NCBI GenBank assembly: GCA_016185125.1
Contig: JACPOC010000022.1
Coordinates: forward strand, 62,001 to 126,000
Length of the DNA: 64,000 bases
Direction: 5' to 3'
From: Bacteroidota bacterium
GTDB lineage: Bacteria; Bacteroidota; Bacteroidia; B-17B0; Aurantibacillaceae
Shown in pieces: positions 54,162 to 63,069 of this stretch (position 1 is the stretch's first letter; every line of letters starts with the position of its first letter). The notes beneath the pieces were generated by a model, which was given only the letters and a program-made list of their open reading frames with translations, did not search any database and was not told where the DNA came from. The translations under genes and the position numbers were made by a program.

Positions 54162-55139
54162 GTGAAGGTAAGTAAAGAATTTAAAATAGGTATTGTAGTA
54201 GTTTTTGCTATTGGAGCCTTTATATGGGGCATTAACTTTTTAAAGGGCTCTAATCTTTTTACGCATAAATATTTTTTATTTGCCGTGTATCCTAAAATTG
54301 ATGGTTTAATTCCGGCAAATCCGGTTTTAATCAGCGGGTATAAAATAGGGCAGGTAACTGATATTTCTTTAATGAAGAATGATTCCAAAAATCGTGTTCT
54401 TGTAAAGTTTCTTCTAACCGAAAATGTTAATATCCCTAAGGGTTCTATAGCCCGTTCTATAAGTGCTGATTTATTAGGACAAAAAGCAGTGGAAATCATA
54501 TTCAGTCAAAATACCGAATTTGTAAAAAGCGGCGATACGTTAGTAGCTGAAACAGAATCCGGATTTAAGGAAGCACTCGATAAACGTATTGCACCCATTC
54601 AGGCAAAAGCCGAAAATTTAATTTCCAGCATGGATAGTGTACTTACTGTGGTAAACTCTATTCTTAATAAAAAAACACGTGATAATCTCGACAAATCTTT
54701 TGAAAGTATTCATAAAGCTATTTTAAGTTTGGAGCAAACAGCCTATAAATTAGATGATTTGATTGGCTCCGAAAAAGCTAAGATATCTTCTATTCTTACT
54801 CACATAAACGCGGTTACTGCTAACCTGGATAAAAATGGCGAAAAAATAAATAACATCATCAGTAATCTCAGTAATGTTTCTGATAGCCTTGCAAAATCGC
54901 AGTTAAAGGAAGCAATTGCCGATGCCGATAAATCATTAAAGGAATTAAATATTTTATTGGCAGGAATAAATAAGGGGCAAGGCACATTGGGTAAAATGGC
55001 TAAAAATGATTCGTTATACAATAACTTAAATAAATCCTCAGCCGATCTTGACAGATTATTAAACGACCTTCGCTTAAACCCAGAACGCTACATTCACTTC
55101 TCTGTTTTTGGAAGAAAGAAAAAACCGGCCACTCAATAA
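54162..55139 (+). CDS. MlaD/MCE-domain lipid-transport protein
   Basis: A 325-residue protein starting at GTG with one N-terminal anchor (KIGIVVVFAIGAFIWGINFL), an MCE domain at about residues 38-115 (DGLIPANPVLISGYKIGQV) and a long alpha-helical C-terminus (about 130-310). It should be anchored in the inner membrane and form hexamers that move phospholipids through the periplasm. The usual MlaE and MlaF partners are not in the window. The Fe-S gene begins 5 bases after its stop, so they form one transcript. Confidence 0.9.
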   Translation: MKVSKEFKIGIVVVFAIGAFIWGINFLKGSNLFTHKYFLFAVYPKIDGLIPANPVLISGYKIGQVTDISLMKNDSKNRVLVKFLLTENVNIPKGSIARSISADLLGQKAVEIIFSQNTEFVKSGDTLVAETESGFKEALDKRIAPIQAKAENLISSMDSVLTVVNSILNKKTRDNLDKSFESIHKAILSLEQTAYKLDDLIGSEKAKISSILTHINAVTANLDKNGEKINNIISNLSNVSDSLAKSQLKEAIADADKSLKELNILLAGINKGQGTLGKMAKNDSLYNNLNKSSADLDRLLNDLRLNPERYIHFSVFGRKKKPATQ

Positions 55140-55144
55140 TTTTT

Positions 55145-56467
55145 ATGATTAGCTCTATCATATTTTGTATATTATTTTTAAGCGGAAGTCTTTTCTTTGC
55201 AATCAATGTAAAAAAAATTCGTCGTAATATTTTATTAGGACGAGATGTTGATCTTTCCGGCAATAAAGATTCCCGTTTAAAAACCATGATGCTGGTTGCC
55301 TTTGGTCAGCAGAAAATGTTCTCAAAGCCAATTCCCGCTATTCTGCATTTATTTTTATACGCTGCGTTTATTATCACTCAAATTGAATTAATAGAAATTA
55401 TTGTGGATGGGGTAAGCGGAAGCCATCGGGTATTCCGTCCTTCGCTTGGAGGATTTTACACCTTTATGGTCAGCTTCATCGAAATTTTATCGGTACTCGC
55501 TTTTATTGGAACAATCGCTTTTTTATCGCGTAGAAATCTGATTAAAATTCCTCGCCTCACACAAAACGAATTGAATGGCTGGCCAAAACTGGATGCTAAT
55601 TTAATTTTATTAGCAGAGCTAACGTTGATCTGTTTTATCTTTATGATGAATGGAGCCGACGAAGTACTTTATTCAAAACGTTTATCGCACGCGCAAAACT
55701 TAAACGATGATTCTTTAAATCTTTCCATCAGCAAGCATTTAGGCCCGCTGATTTTTGGCGGTTTATCTGAACAGGGCTTGCATACGGCGGAGCGCATTGG
55801 CTGGTGGGGACACATAGCCATGGTTTTTGGTTTTTTAAATTACCTGCCTTTTTCAAAGCATCTGCACATTGTATTGGGTTTTCCAAATACCTATTTCTCC
55901 AATCTTCAGAAAAAAGGAAAATTTGCCACTCTTGAAAGTGTAACAGACGTTGTTGCCCCTAATTTTGATCCAGCCTATGTTCCAAAAACAGACCCAAATA
56001 ATCCTCAGCGATTTGGTGTAAAAGATGTTCAGGATCTCACTTGGAAAAACTTATTAGATGCTTATACTTGCACCGAATGCGGAAGATGCACCAGTGCTTG
56101 TCCGCAAAACATAACAGGTAAAAAATTATCTCCGCGTAAAATAATGATGGATACCCGCGACCGATTGGAAGAAGTGGGAAAAAACATTGATGCCAATAAA
56201 GGAACTTTTGTGGATGACGGTAAATCCCTGTTTGATTACATTACCAAAGAAGAGATTTGGGCTTGTAATACCTGTAATGCCTGTGTGCAGGAGTGCCCTG
56301 TAAATATTGATCCACTAGCTATTATTATGGATATGAGACGGTTTTTAGTGATGGAAGAAAGCAAGGCTCCTAACGAGTTAAATCTAATGTTTAACAACAC
56401 TGAAAATAACGGCGCCCCTTGGCAATTTTCTCCTTCAGATCGTGCTAATTGGACTAAGGAAATTTAA
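55145..56467 (+). CDS. Membrane-anchored Fe-S protein (HdrC/respiratory subunit type)
   Basis: A 440-residue protein. The first about 250 residues hold five or six transmembrane helices with several His (for example WWGHIAMVFGFLNYLPFSKH) that could bind heme b. The C-terminal half has two 4Fe-4S motifs: CTECGRCTSACP and CNTCNACVQECP. It should pass electrons between the quinone pool and the partner CCG-domain subunit at 57233, as in Hdr-type oxidoreductases. Its C-terminus overlaps the alternative GTG start of the next gene. Substrate is unknown. Confidence 0.9.
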   Translation: MISSIIFCILFLSGSLFFAINVKKIRRNILLGRDVDLSGNKDSRLKTMMLVAFGQQKMFSKPIPAILHLFLYAAFIITQIELIEIIVDGVSGSHRVFRPSLGGFYTFMVSFIEILSVLAFIGTIAFLSRRNLIKIPRLTQNELNGWPKLDANLILLAELTLICFIFMMNGADEVLYSKRLSHAQNLNDDSLNLSISKHLGPLIFGGLSEQGLHTAERIGWWGHIAMVFGFLNYLPFSKHLHIVLGFPNTYFSNLQKKGKFATLESVTDVVAPNFDPAYVPKTDPNNPQRFGVKDVQDLTWKNLLDAYTCTECGRCTSACPQNITGKKLSPRKIMMDTRDRLEEVGKNIDANKGTFVDDGKSLFDYITKEEIWACNTCNACVQECPVNIDPLAIIMDMRRFLVMEESKAPNELNLMFNNTENNGAPWQFSPSDRANWTKEI

Positions 56468-56471
56468 CTAT

Positions 56472-57233
56472 TTGAAAACATATACGCTTATATTTTTTTT
56501 CGCCTTTTTATTAAGTTTTGGCATGAAAGGCCTAACGGTAAAAAGCATAACCCAAGGCGCGTGGACTAACCCGCAAATCTGGAGTAACGGCTTAGTTCCT
56601 TCCGCTCCCGATACAATTCTTCTCAAACATTATATAACTTTTTCCAATAATCTTATTATAAGTTCACCTACTATTTTATTTATAGAATCAACGGGCACTT
56701 TATGCGGAAATTTTAAACTGGAAATAGGCTGCGGCGCTACATGGTATAATTACGGAGCGGTATATTTAAACGGATTCCTTATTAGAGGCGTGGCGTATAA
56801 TTATTGCTCCCTAAAATCAACCAGCTCAGGCACTTTAGTTGGTTGCCCCGGCAGCAACAACGGGGGTTTTATGGGCAACTATCCCCCTAACGGAAGCACG
56901 AGTGTTGGATTTTCCGGCCCCTGTCCCGGTTGGGATGAAACCGGAAATTCTCAAGGTGGGTGTAATGCCGTTGCCTTACAGGAACAGTTTTCGGAACTAA
57001 AACTTTTAATTTTTCCCAACCCTTTTACAGATAAAGTAACTGTTGAATTTTCTGAAGCCCGGGAATGTGTTTGGACCATTAAAACAAGCGAAGGCATCCT
57101 CATAAATGATAGCGGGAAATGTTTCTTTAAAAAAAAGGAATTAGACTTGTCGATTTTAAGACCGGGACTTTATTTTATACAAATTAAAACACAAGAAAAT
57201 ACGTTCATAAAAAAATTAATAAAAAATTATTAA
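56472..57233 (+). CDS. Small secreted T9SS type A cargo protein
   Basis: The TTG at 56472, four bases after the previous stop, gives 253 residues with a signal peptide (KTYTLIFFFAFLLSFGMKG). A GTG at 56442 would add ten residues and overlap the Fe-S gene. The mature protein begins with a AWTNPQIWSNGLVPSAPDT motif shared with the two larger T9SS proteins, has a Gly/Asn-rich middle, and ends in a type A sorting domain (LIFPNPFTDKVTVEFSE). It sits between the two halves of an Fe-S oxidoreductase pair. Its stop overlaps the next ATG by one base (TAATG). Function is unknown. Confidence 0.75.
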   Translation: MKTYTLIFFFAFLLSFGMKGLTVKSITQGAWTNPQIWSNGLVPSAPDTILLKHYITFSNNLIISSPTILFIESTGTLCGNFKLEIGCGATWYNYGAVYLNGFLIRGVAYNYCSLKSTSSGTLVGCPGSNNGGFMGNYPPNGSTSVGFSGPCPGWDETGNSQGGCNAVALQEQFSELKLLIFPNPFTDKVTVEFSEARECVWTIKTSEGILINDSGKCFFKKKELDLSILRPGLYFIQIKTQENTFIKKLIKNY

Positions 57234-58021
57234 TGTCCGAAATAAAAGTAAATACAATGGCCGAAATGCTGGCTGCCGGCGAAACTCCCGAAATCCTTTT
57301 TTGGGTAGGATGCAGCGGAAGTTTTGATGACCGCGCAAAAAAAATTACCAAAGCCATTGTTAGAATTTTAGATCATGTAAAAATAAAATTTGCCATTCTG
57401 GGAATGGAAGAAAGTTGCACAGGCGATCCTGCCAAACGAGCCGGAAATGAATTTTTATTTCAGATGCAAGCTATGCAGAATATTAATGTACTGAACGGTT
57501 ACGGAGTAAAAAAAATAGTTACCGGTTGTCCGCATTGCTTTAACACCATAAAAAATGAATATCCTTCTCTTGGTGGAAATTACGAAATCGTGCATCATAC
57601 TCAATTGGTTCAGGAATTAATTGACCAGGGTAAACTAACGGTTCAGGGCGGTGTATTTAAAGGAAAGAAAATTGTTTTTCACGACCCCTGTTATCTTGGT
57701 CGCGGAAATGATATTTACGAAGCGCCACGCGAAGTGATAAAAAAACTGGATGTTGAATTGGCTGAGATGAAACGGAGCCGCGCCAAAGGTTTATGCTGCG
57801 GAGCCGGCGGGGCACAAATGTTTAAAGAAGCCGAAAAAGGTACCAAAGAAGTGAATAACGAAAGAGCAGAGGAAGCTTTAGGCTTAAATCCGGACATAAT
57901 TGCAGTTGGTTGTCCGTTTTGTAATACCATGATGACAGATGGCGTTAAGCACTTTAATAAAGAAGATAAAACTAAAGTATTAGATGTTGCCGAATTAATA
58001 GCTTCCGCCAATGATTTGTAG
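57233..58021 (+). CDS. Fe-S oxidoreductase subunit with two CCG domains (HdrB-like)
   Basis: A 262-residue cytoplasmic protein with two cysteine-rich CCG-type domains. The second has the complete signature GLCCGAGGAQMF, and VFHDPCYLGRGNDIYEAPRE precedes it. The first domain has WVGCSGSFDDRAKK and KIVTGCPHCFNTIKNEYP. It would hold a noncubane Fe-S cluster as in HdrB and GlcF, and act with the membrane Fe-S subunit. It overlaps the upstream gene by one base and the downstream TPR gene by 11 bases, so all are in one transcript. Confidence 0.92.
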   Translation: MSEIKVNTMAEMLAAGETPEILFWVGCSGSFDDRAKKITKAIVRILDHVKIKFAILGMEESCTGDPAKRAGNEFLFQMQAMQNINVLNGYGVKKIVTGCPHCFNTIKNEYPSLGGNYEIVHHTQLVQELIDQGKLTVQGGVFKGKKIVFHDPCYLGRGNDIYEAPREVIKKLDVELAEMKRSRAKGLCCGAGGAQMFKEAEKGTKEVNNERAEEALGLNPDIIAVGCPFCNTMMTDGVKHFNKEDKTKVLDVAELIASANDL

Positions 58022-59048
58022 AAAAAACATTCTGATTTTAATCGGTTTTATTTGCACCGTTTTTATTTCCTGCAAAAATTCATTGGAAGATAATGAGCTG
58101 CAAAAATTAAATTTAAAAGCCGACAGTTTAAGCATAAAATTAAACTCTCCGCAATTAAAAGATGTAAACGCCCAGTTGCTTAAAGAGCCCAATAACGCTT
58201 CTTTGTATAATAAAAGAGCAAGAGTTTATTTGGGTTTAAAACAATTTCCTGAAGCTGTTGGCGACGCTTTACGGGCAATTAAATTAGACAGTACACAAGC
58301 CTTGCACTATAACACTTTGGTAGATGTTTATTTTGCGCAGAACAAAACCCGACAGGCAAAAGATCTTCTTGAAATTATGGAAAAAAAGTTTCCGGAAAAC
58401 ACGGAGGCCTTATTAAAACTTGGTGAATTATTCTATCTGGTAAAACAATATCAAAAAGGAATTGAATACGTTAACAAAGCTTTAAAAATAAATGAAAATC
58501 TTGCAAAAGCCTATTATTTAAAAGGAAGCATTTACAGAGAGAGCGGAGATACTGCACGCGCAATTTCAAGTTTGCAAACCGCTGTAGAACAGGATAGTAA
58601 GTTTGAAGATGCTTTTTATGATCTGGGTATAATTTTTGCCGCTCGTAAAAATCCATTGGCACTCGAATATTATGATAATATTTTGCGGATAAACTCAGCC
58701 CATGAAAATGCCCGCTACGCCCGCGCGCGATTACTTCAGGATCTGAATAAAACAGAAGATGCAATTGCGGGATACGAAAGTATTTTGGCAAAAAATAAGA
58801 ACTGCGAAAATTGTTTGTACAATTTAGGAGCCATTTATCTTGAAATAAAAAAGGATAATAAAAAAGCTTTGGAATATTTTACTAAAGCTGTAGAAGCGAA
58901 TCCGAATTATCTGGAGGCTTACTTTGCGCGTGGTTACACTTATTCGGCCTTAAAAGATAAAACAAGCGCCGAGGCGGATTATAAAATGTGTTTAAAACTG
59001 CAAGCAAATTATGAGCCGGCCATTCAAGGTTTGCGCGAACTTAAATGA
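58011..59048 (+). CDS. TPR-repeat lipoprotein
   Basis: A 345-residue lipoprotein with a signal MICRKNILILIGFICTVFIS followed by the lipid Cys (C21). It is made of about seven or eight tetratricopeptide repeats, for example NASLYNKRARVYLGLKQFPE and LGELFYLVKQYQKGIEYVNK. TPR lipoproteins act as assembly scaffolds at the outer or inner membrane. It overlaps the CCG-subunit gene by 11 bases, so is in its operon. Partner unknown. Confidence 0.9.
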   Translation: MICRKNILILIGFICTVFISCKNSLEDNELQKLNLKADSLSIKLNSPQLKDVNAQLLKEPNNASLYNKRARVYLGLKQFPEAVGDALRAIKLDSTQALHYNTLVDVYFAQNKTRQAKDLLEIMEKKFPENTEALLKLGELFYLVKQYQKGIEYVNKALKINENLAKAYYLKGSIYRESGDTARAISSLQTAVEQDSKFEDAFYDLGIIFAARKNPLALEYYDNILRINSAHENARYARARLLQDLNKTEDAIAGYESILAKNKNCENCLYNLGAIYLEIKKDNKKALEYFTKAVEANPNYLEAYFARGYTYSALKDKTSAEADYKMCLKLQANYEPAIQGLRELK

Positions 59049-59111
59049 TAAAATTTCGATAAACCCTACTTTTACGAAGATTAAAAAATCAGCGGATGAA
59101 CATTAAAATCA

Positions 59112-59119
59112 TATCTTTG
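59112..59119 (+). promoter_or_regulatory. Bacteroidota -7 element (TATCTTTG) for the patatin gene
   Basis: TATCTTTG matches TAnnTTTG and ends 8 bases before the ATG at 59128, so the transcript would have almost no leader. Confidence 0.45.
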
Positions 59120-59127
59120 AAAGAATA

Positions 59128-60159
59128 ATGACTTTAAAGAAAAAACCGGTTGGCATTGCATTACAAGGTGGGGGAGCACATGGTGCTTTTACCTGGGGCG
59201 TTTTAGACCGCTTATTGGAAGAAGAAGCTGTGGTTGCGGAAGCAATTTGCGGAACAAGCGCAGGAGCGGTTAACGCTGTAGCCTGTGCTTATGGCTTGCA
59301 AATTGGCGGTCCGCAAAAGGCGAAAGAACTACTTGAAGAATTATGGCGCCGGGTGGCATTAAGCGGAAGTTATTTGTTTAAGCCGGGCACTTACGATAAA
59401 GTTTACGGAAGCGGCGACATATACAACAGCGCGGGTTACATGTTGTTTAATGCAATGACGCAGGTTTTATCGCCTTATAATTTTAATCCTTTCAATTATA
59501 ATCCATTAAAAGATATTTTATCTAATCTTATAGATTTTAAAGAACTTCAGGAGTACAATAAAAAGAAGTTATTTATTTGCGCCACCAATGTAAAAACTAA
59601 CCGTGCTAAAATTTTTTCCAATAAAGAAATAACTGTGGATGCGGTGATGGCGAGTGCTTGTTTACCGTTTTTGTTTCAGGCGGTGGAAATTGGAGGCGAA
59701 TTTTATTGGGATGGAGGTTATATGGGAAATCCACCCATTTCTCCTTTAATAACCAATACAGGCTTGCGCGATATTGTGCTTGTAAAGATCAACTCCATCA
59801 ATATTAATTCTGTTCCTACAACGGCGCGTGATATTGCCGACAGAGTAAACGAAATTTCTTTTAACAGCAGTTTAATCAATGAAATGAAATTGATACACTA
59901 TCGTAATGAATTAATTCGTCATGGTGTTGTTAAAACCGATAATAAATCCAACCGCGAAATCTTTGTTCATACCATCAGCGGTTACGAGGCCTTAAGCCAA
60001 TTGAATTACAGCAGTAAAATGAATACTTCATGGGAGTTTTTATTGGATCTTAAAAATAAGGGCAGGGCAATTGCTGAAAAATGGATTGCCAATGATTTCA
60101 AAGAAGTTGGTTTAAAATCAACATTTGATGTGGAGCAGCATTTCTTCGATAAATATTAA
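59128..60159 (+). CDS. Patatin-like phospholipase
   Basis: A 343-residue protein with the patatin catalytic dyad: nucleophile Ser in GTSAGAVNAV, oxyanion loop GGGAHGAFTWG, and Asp in DGGYMGNPPISPL. No signal peptide or barrel domain is present, so it is likely a cytoplasmic or membrane-associated lipase acting on phospholipids or lysolipids. It is monocistronic, 80 bases after the TPR gene with its own -7 box. Confidence 0.93.
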   Translation: MTLKKKPVGIALQGGGAHGAFTWGVLDRLLEEEAVVAEAICGTSAGAVNAVACAYGLQIGGPQKAKELLEELWRRVALSGSYLFKPGTYDKVYGSGDIYNSAGYMLFNAMTQVLSPYNFNPFNYNPLKDILSNLIDFKELQEYNKKKLFICATNVKTNRAKIFSNKEITVDAVMASACLPFLFQAVEIGGEFYWDGGYMGNPPISPLITNTGLRDIVLVKINSININSVPTTARDIADRVNEISFNSSLINEMKLIHYRNELIRHGVVKTDNKSNREIFVHTISGYEALSQLNYSSKMNTSWEFLLDLKNKGRAIAEKWIANDFKEVGLKSTFDVEQHFFDKY

Positions 60160-60250
60160 TTTTTAATTTCGTGGCTGGCGCAATTTTTTAAGCTAAAGGA
60201 AAAATTATGTCTTAGCCGGATGCTTTTAATTTGTTAGTTTTACCTTTCAA

Positions 60251-62140
60251 TTGAAGTTTCTTAAACCTATAGGATTTAGCCAAGAAAGTGTAAAATTTAT
60301 TTACACTTTTATTATTATTTTTTTTATTTCAGCCGGTTTTTCACAGGTATTTTATAGCGTTAAGCCTGATTACGTTAAAGAAAAAAGAGAAGGAGATAAC
60401 TTATTGAAAGATTATAAAGCCGCTTATCCCGATACAAACATTAATGAATTTCATAATTTTTTTCCGAGAAATTTTATGGGAAATTTGGGCTTGCCTTCTC
60501 CGGAGTATATCTTTTCATACGGCACACCCAGCCTTGGATTCAGATTTACGCCTACGCCTTACAAGAACGATCTTTTTACCGAAGAACAGGTGACTTACTT
60601 TCGTACAAAAGGCCCCTACGCCAACTTAACAGGCATTGCGGGCAGTAAAAAACTACAGGCATTTAAATTGTTTTTTACGCATACCTATAAAGATAAAATT
60701 AATATAGCTGTTAAATTTAACCGTTATACGTCGCAAGGTTTTTATTTAAAGCAACAAACATATACCAATAATTTATTTATCACCAGTAATTTTACCAAGT
60801 CAAATAAAAGAGCCGGATATTTTTTCTATTTTTTAAATAACAGCAATAAAAATAGGGAAAACGGCGGAATAGTTGGAGATACATTATCAGATTATGCTTT
60901 TACGGCGGGTAAAGATTTACTGCCTGTTAAATTATCCTCGGCCTCAAGAGAAAATAAAGAGTTTAAATTTATGTTTAATCCTTGGGTTAAATTAAATAAA
61001 GATATAGACTCCATGGCGAAGAGCAATCACTATTTGCAACTGAAAACAAAATTCAATTTTAATCTGTATAAGTATAAAGACGCTTCACTTTCAAAAGACA
61101 AATTTTACACCTTGATGTATTTAGATACTGCGCGAACATACGACAGCACACGGATTATGCAGGTAATAAATGAAATCAATTATTCAGTTTTGAGCGCAAA
61201 CAAAAATATTGGATTTTCGGCAGGGTATAAAAACGAGTTGAATGCGGTTTGGCAAAAAGCGGATAGTATTTTCAAAAACAATTTCATTATTTCAAACTTG
61301 GTTTTTAATAAAGCATCATACTCATCTGATTCAATAAAATTAAAAACACAAGAAATTTATTCTTCCCTAACCGGGCAGTACATTTTTAGCGGCGCCAATG
61401 CTGGTAATTATAAAGCGGAAAGTAAATCGCAAATTGTACTTAGCAAAAGAAAATCACACCGTTATTTCCTCAATCTTTTATATGAGAATAGAAGTGCGGA
61501 TTACATTTATAATTATTGGGTGAGTAACAATTTTATCTGGTTTAACAACGGATTTAAACCACAACAGATATTTCAATCGCAAATGGGTTACGAATTTAAT
61601 AAGAAAGTTGGCATCTCCTTTCTGTTTCAGAACATCAAAAATTATTTGTTTTTTGATCATGTGGCTTATCCAAGGCAGTATTCAAATCCCTTGCAAAATA
61701 TTTCGCTTAAGCTCAATTATTCTTCAGTTTTTTTTAAACACTTAGGTTTTTCCGCTAATCAGATTTTTCAGAATACTTCCAATACTTCTTACGTGAGTGT
61801 GCCACAAAGCATTTCTACGGCTAAATTATTTTATACAGGAAGTTTGTACAATAATAATCTTCAGCTGCAAATTGGCGCGCAGGTGCAATATTATTCCTCA
61901 TTTTATGGATATGCATATATGCCGGCTTCGCAGGTTTTTTATTTGCAAGATAGAAGTGTTACCGGCGAATATCCCTTTTTAGATGTTTATCTTAATGCGA
62001 GAATCAGGCCGGTAAATGTTTTTTTGAAAGTGGAAAATGTTCTTCAGGGTTTTGTGGGGAAAAATTACGCTTTTGTACCCGGTTATTATCAAACCGACCG
62101 AGCATTCAGATTTGGGATAAGCTGGATGTTTTTTGATTGA
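60251..62140 (+). CDS. Putative porin (beta-barrel, Bacteroidota Porin_10-like)
   Basis: A 629-residue protein starting at TTG with a signal (FIYTFIIIFFISAGFSQ). The mature part contains many aromatic beta-strands such as GTPSLGFRFTPTPYKND and HYLQLKTKFNFNLYKYKDAS, and ends in FRFGISWMFFD. It is of the length and type of large Bacteroidota putative porins. No other start gives the signal peptide. Neighbours (patatin, rlmH) do not suggest a substrate. Confidence 0.8.
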   Translation: MKFLKPIGFSQESVKFIYTFIIIFFISAGFSQVFYSVKPDYVKEKREGDNLLKDYKAAYPDTNINEFHNFFPRNFMGNLGLPSPEYIFSYGTPSLGFRFTPTPYKNDLFTEEQVTYFRTKGPYANLTGIAGSKKLQAFKLFFTHTYKDKINIAVKFNRYTSQGFYLKQQTYTNNLFITSNFTKSNKRAGYFFYFLNNSNKNRENGGIVGDTLSDYAFTAGKDLLPVKLSSASRENKEFKFMFNPWVKLNKDIDSMAKSNHYLQLKTKFNFNLYKYKDASLSKDKFYTLMYLDTARTYDSTRIMQVINEINYSVLSANKNIGFSAGYKNELNAVWQKADSIFKNNFIISNLVFNKASYSSDSIKLKTQEIYSSLTGQYIFSGANAGNYKAESKSQIVLSKRKSHRYFLNLLYENRSADYIYNYWVSNNFIWFNNGFKPQQIFQSQMGYEFNKKVGISFLFQNIKNYLFFDHVAYPRQYSNPLQNISLKLNYSSVFFKHLGFSANQIFQNTSNTSYVSVPQSISTAKLFYTGSLYNNNLQLQIGAQVQYYSSFYGYAYMPASQVFYLQDRSVTGEYPFLDVYLNARIRPVNVFLKVENVLQGFVGKNYAFVPGYYQTDRAFRFGISWMFFD

Positions 62141-62161
62141 TAAATTATTATTTTTTAACGT

Positions 62162-62635
62162 TTAAACATGATGATATTTTTCGCCCTTTATAATAGTAAA
62201 AGCCCTGTACAATTGCTCGGTAAAAAACAAGCGAACCATTTGATGTGAAAAGGTCATTTGCGATAAAGCAACCGTTGCATTAGCGCGTTTATAAATCTGC
62301 TCATCAAAGCCAAAAGGGCCACCAATCACGAAAAAAAGCTGTTTAACTGATGCGTTTTGCTTTTGTGATATAAATTTGGCGAAGTCAACCGAACTGTATC
62401 CTTTCCCTTTTTCATCCAGTAGAACAAGCGTATCTTCCGGCAATAAATGACTTAAAATGAGCTTGGCCTCTGCTGCCTTTTGCTCGCCATGGGAGCGTTG
62501 CCGCACTGCCTTTGGCACGTTAATTGTTACAATATTAAAGTCGGTGTAGTTCTTAATTCGTTTGGTATAATTTTCTATGCCTTCGATCAAATAGCTATCC
62601 TGAGTTTTATCAATTTGAAGCAAAATTACTTTCAT
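62162..62635 (-). CDS. rlmH: 23S rRNA (pseudouridine-1915 N3) methyltransferase RlmH
   Basis: A 157-residue SPOUT methyltransferase of normal length. The AdoMet knot is LFFVIGGPFGFDEQIYKRAN and the C-terminus is the invariant FTIIKGEKYHH. It methylates pseudouridine 1915 in helix 69 of 23S rRNA on the assembled ribosome. It is divergent from the DUF4783 gene and convergent with the porin gene. Confidence 0.97.
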   Translation of the reverse strand: MKVILLQIDKTQDSYLIEGIENYTKRIKNYTDFNIVTINVPKAVRQRSHGEQKAAEAKLILSHLLPEDTLVLLDEKGKGYSSVDFAKFISQKQNASVKQLFFVIGGPFGFDEQIYKRANATVALSQMTFSHQMVRLFFTEQLYRAFTIIKGEKYHHV

Positions 62636-62676
62636 ACAATGGGTTTTGAACCATGTTGTAAAGATGCAAAAATTAT

Positions 62677-62684
62677 TAACTTTG
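62677..62684 (+). promoter_or_regulatory. Bacteroidota -7 element (TAACTTTG) for the DUF4783-nadC unit
   Basis: TAACTTTG matches TAnnTTTG and ends 10 bases before the ATG at 62695. Confidence 0.45.
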
Positions 62685-62694
62685 TAATATCAAA

Positions 62695-63069
62695 ATGAAA
62701 CGAACACTGGGTGTTATTTTTTTGCTTTTTAGTTTTTTATTTTCATCAGCCGATGTTCCTGAAGAAATTGTGGCCGCTTTAAAACAAGGCAAGTCTACCG
62801 ATTTGGTAAAACATTTCGGAGAAAAAGTATCCGTAAAGATATCCAATCAAGAAGATGTGTTGAGTAAATCACAAGCGGAAGCTAACATCAAATATTTTTT
62901 TGATAAACATGCTGTAAAAGCTTTTACTTCTTCGCACATCAGTTCCATGAACAACAGCGCCCAATATATTACCGGAACACTGGAAACCTCAAACGGAAAA
63001 TTCAGGGTTTCTATATTGATCAGAAATAATTTAATTTCTCAATTCAGAATTGAAGACGATAATGAGTAA
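62695..63069 (+). CDS. DUF4783 exported protein
   Basis: A 124-residue protein with a signal (GVIFLLFSFLFSSADV) and an NTF2-like or cystatin-like fold: DVPEEIVAALKQGKSTDLVK, VSVKISNQEDVLSKSQAEAN. The DUF4783 family is widespread in Bacteroidota and is often next to nadC, as here. Function is unknown. The nadC start lies inside its last codons (ATGAGTAA), an 8-base overlap that indicates coupled translation. Confidence 0.87.
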   Translation: MKRTLGVIFLLFSFLFSSADVPEEIVAALKQGKSTDLVKHFGEKVSVKISNQEDVLSKSQAEANIKYFFDKHAVKAFTSSHISSMNNSAQYITGTLETSNGKFRVSILIRNNLISQFRIEDDNE

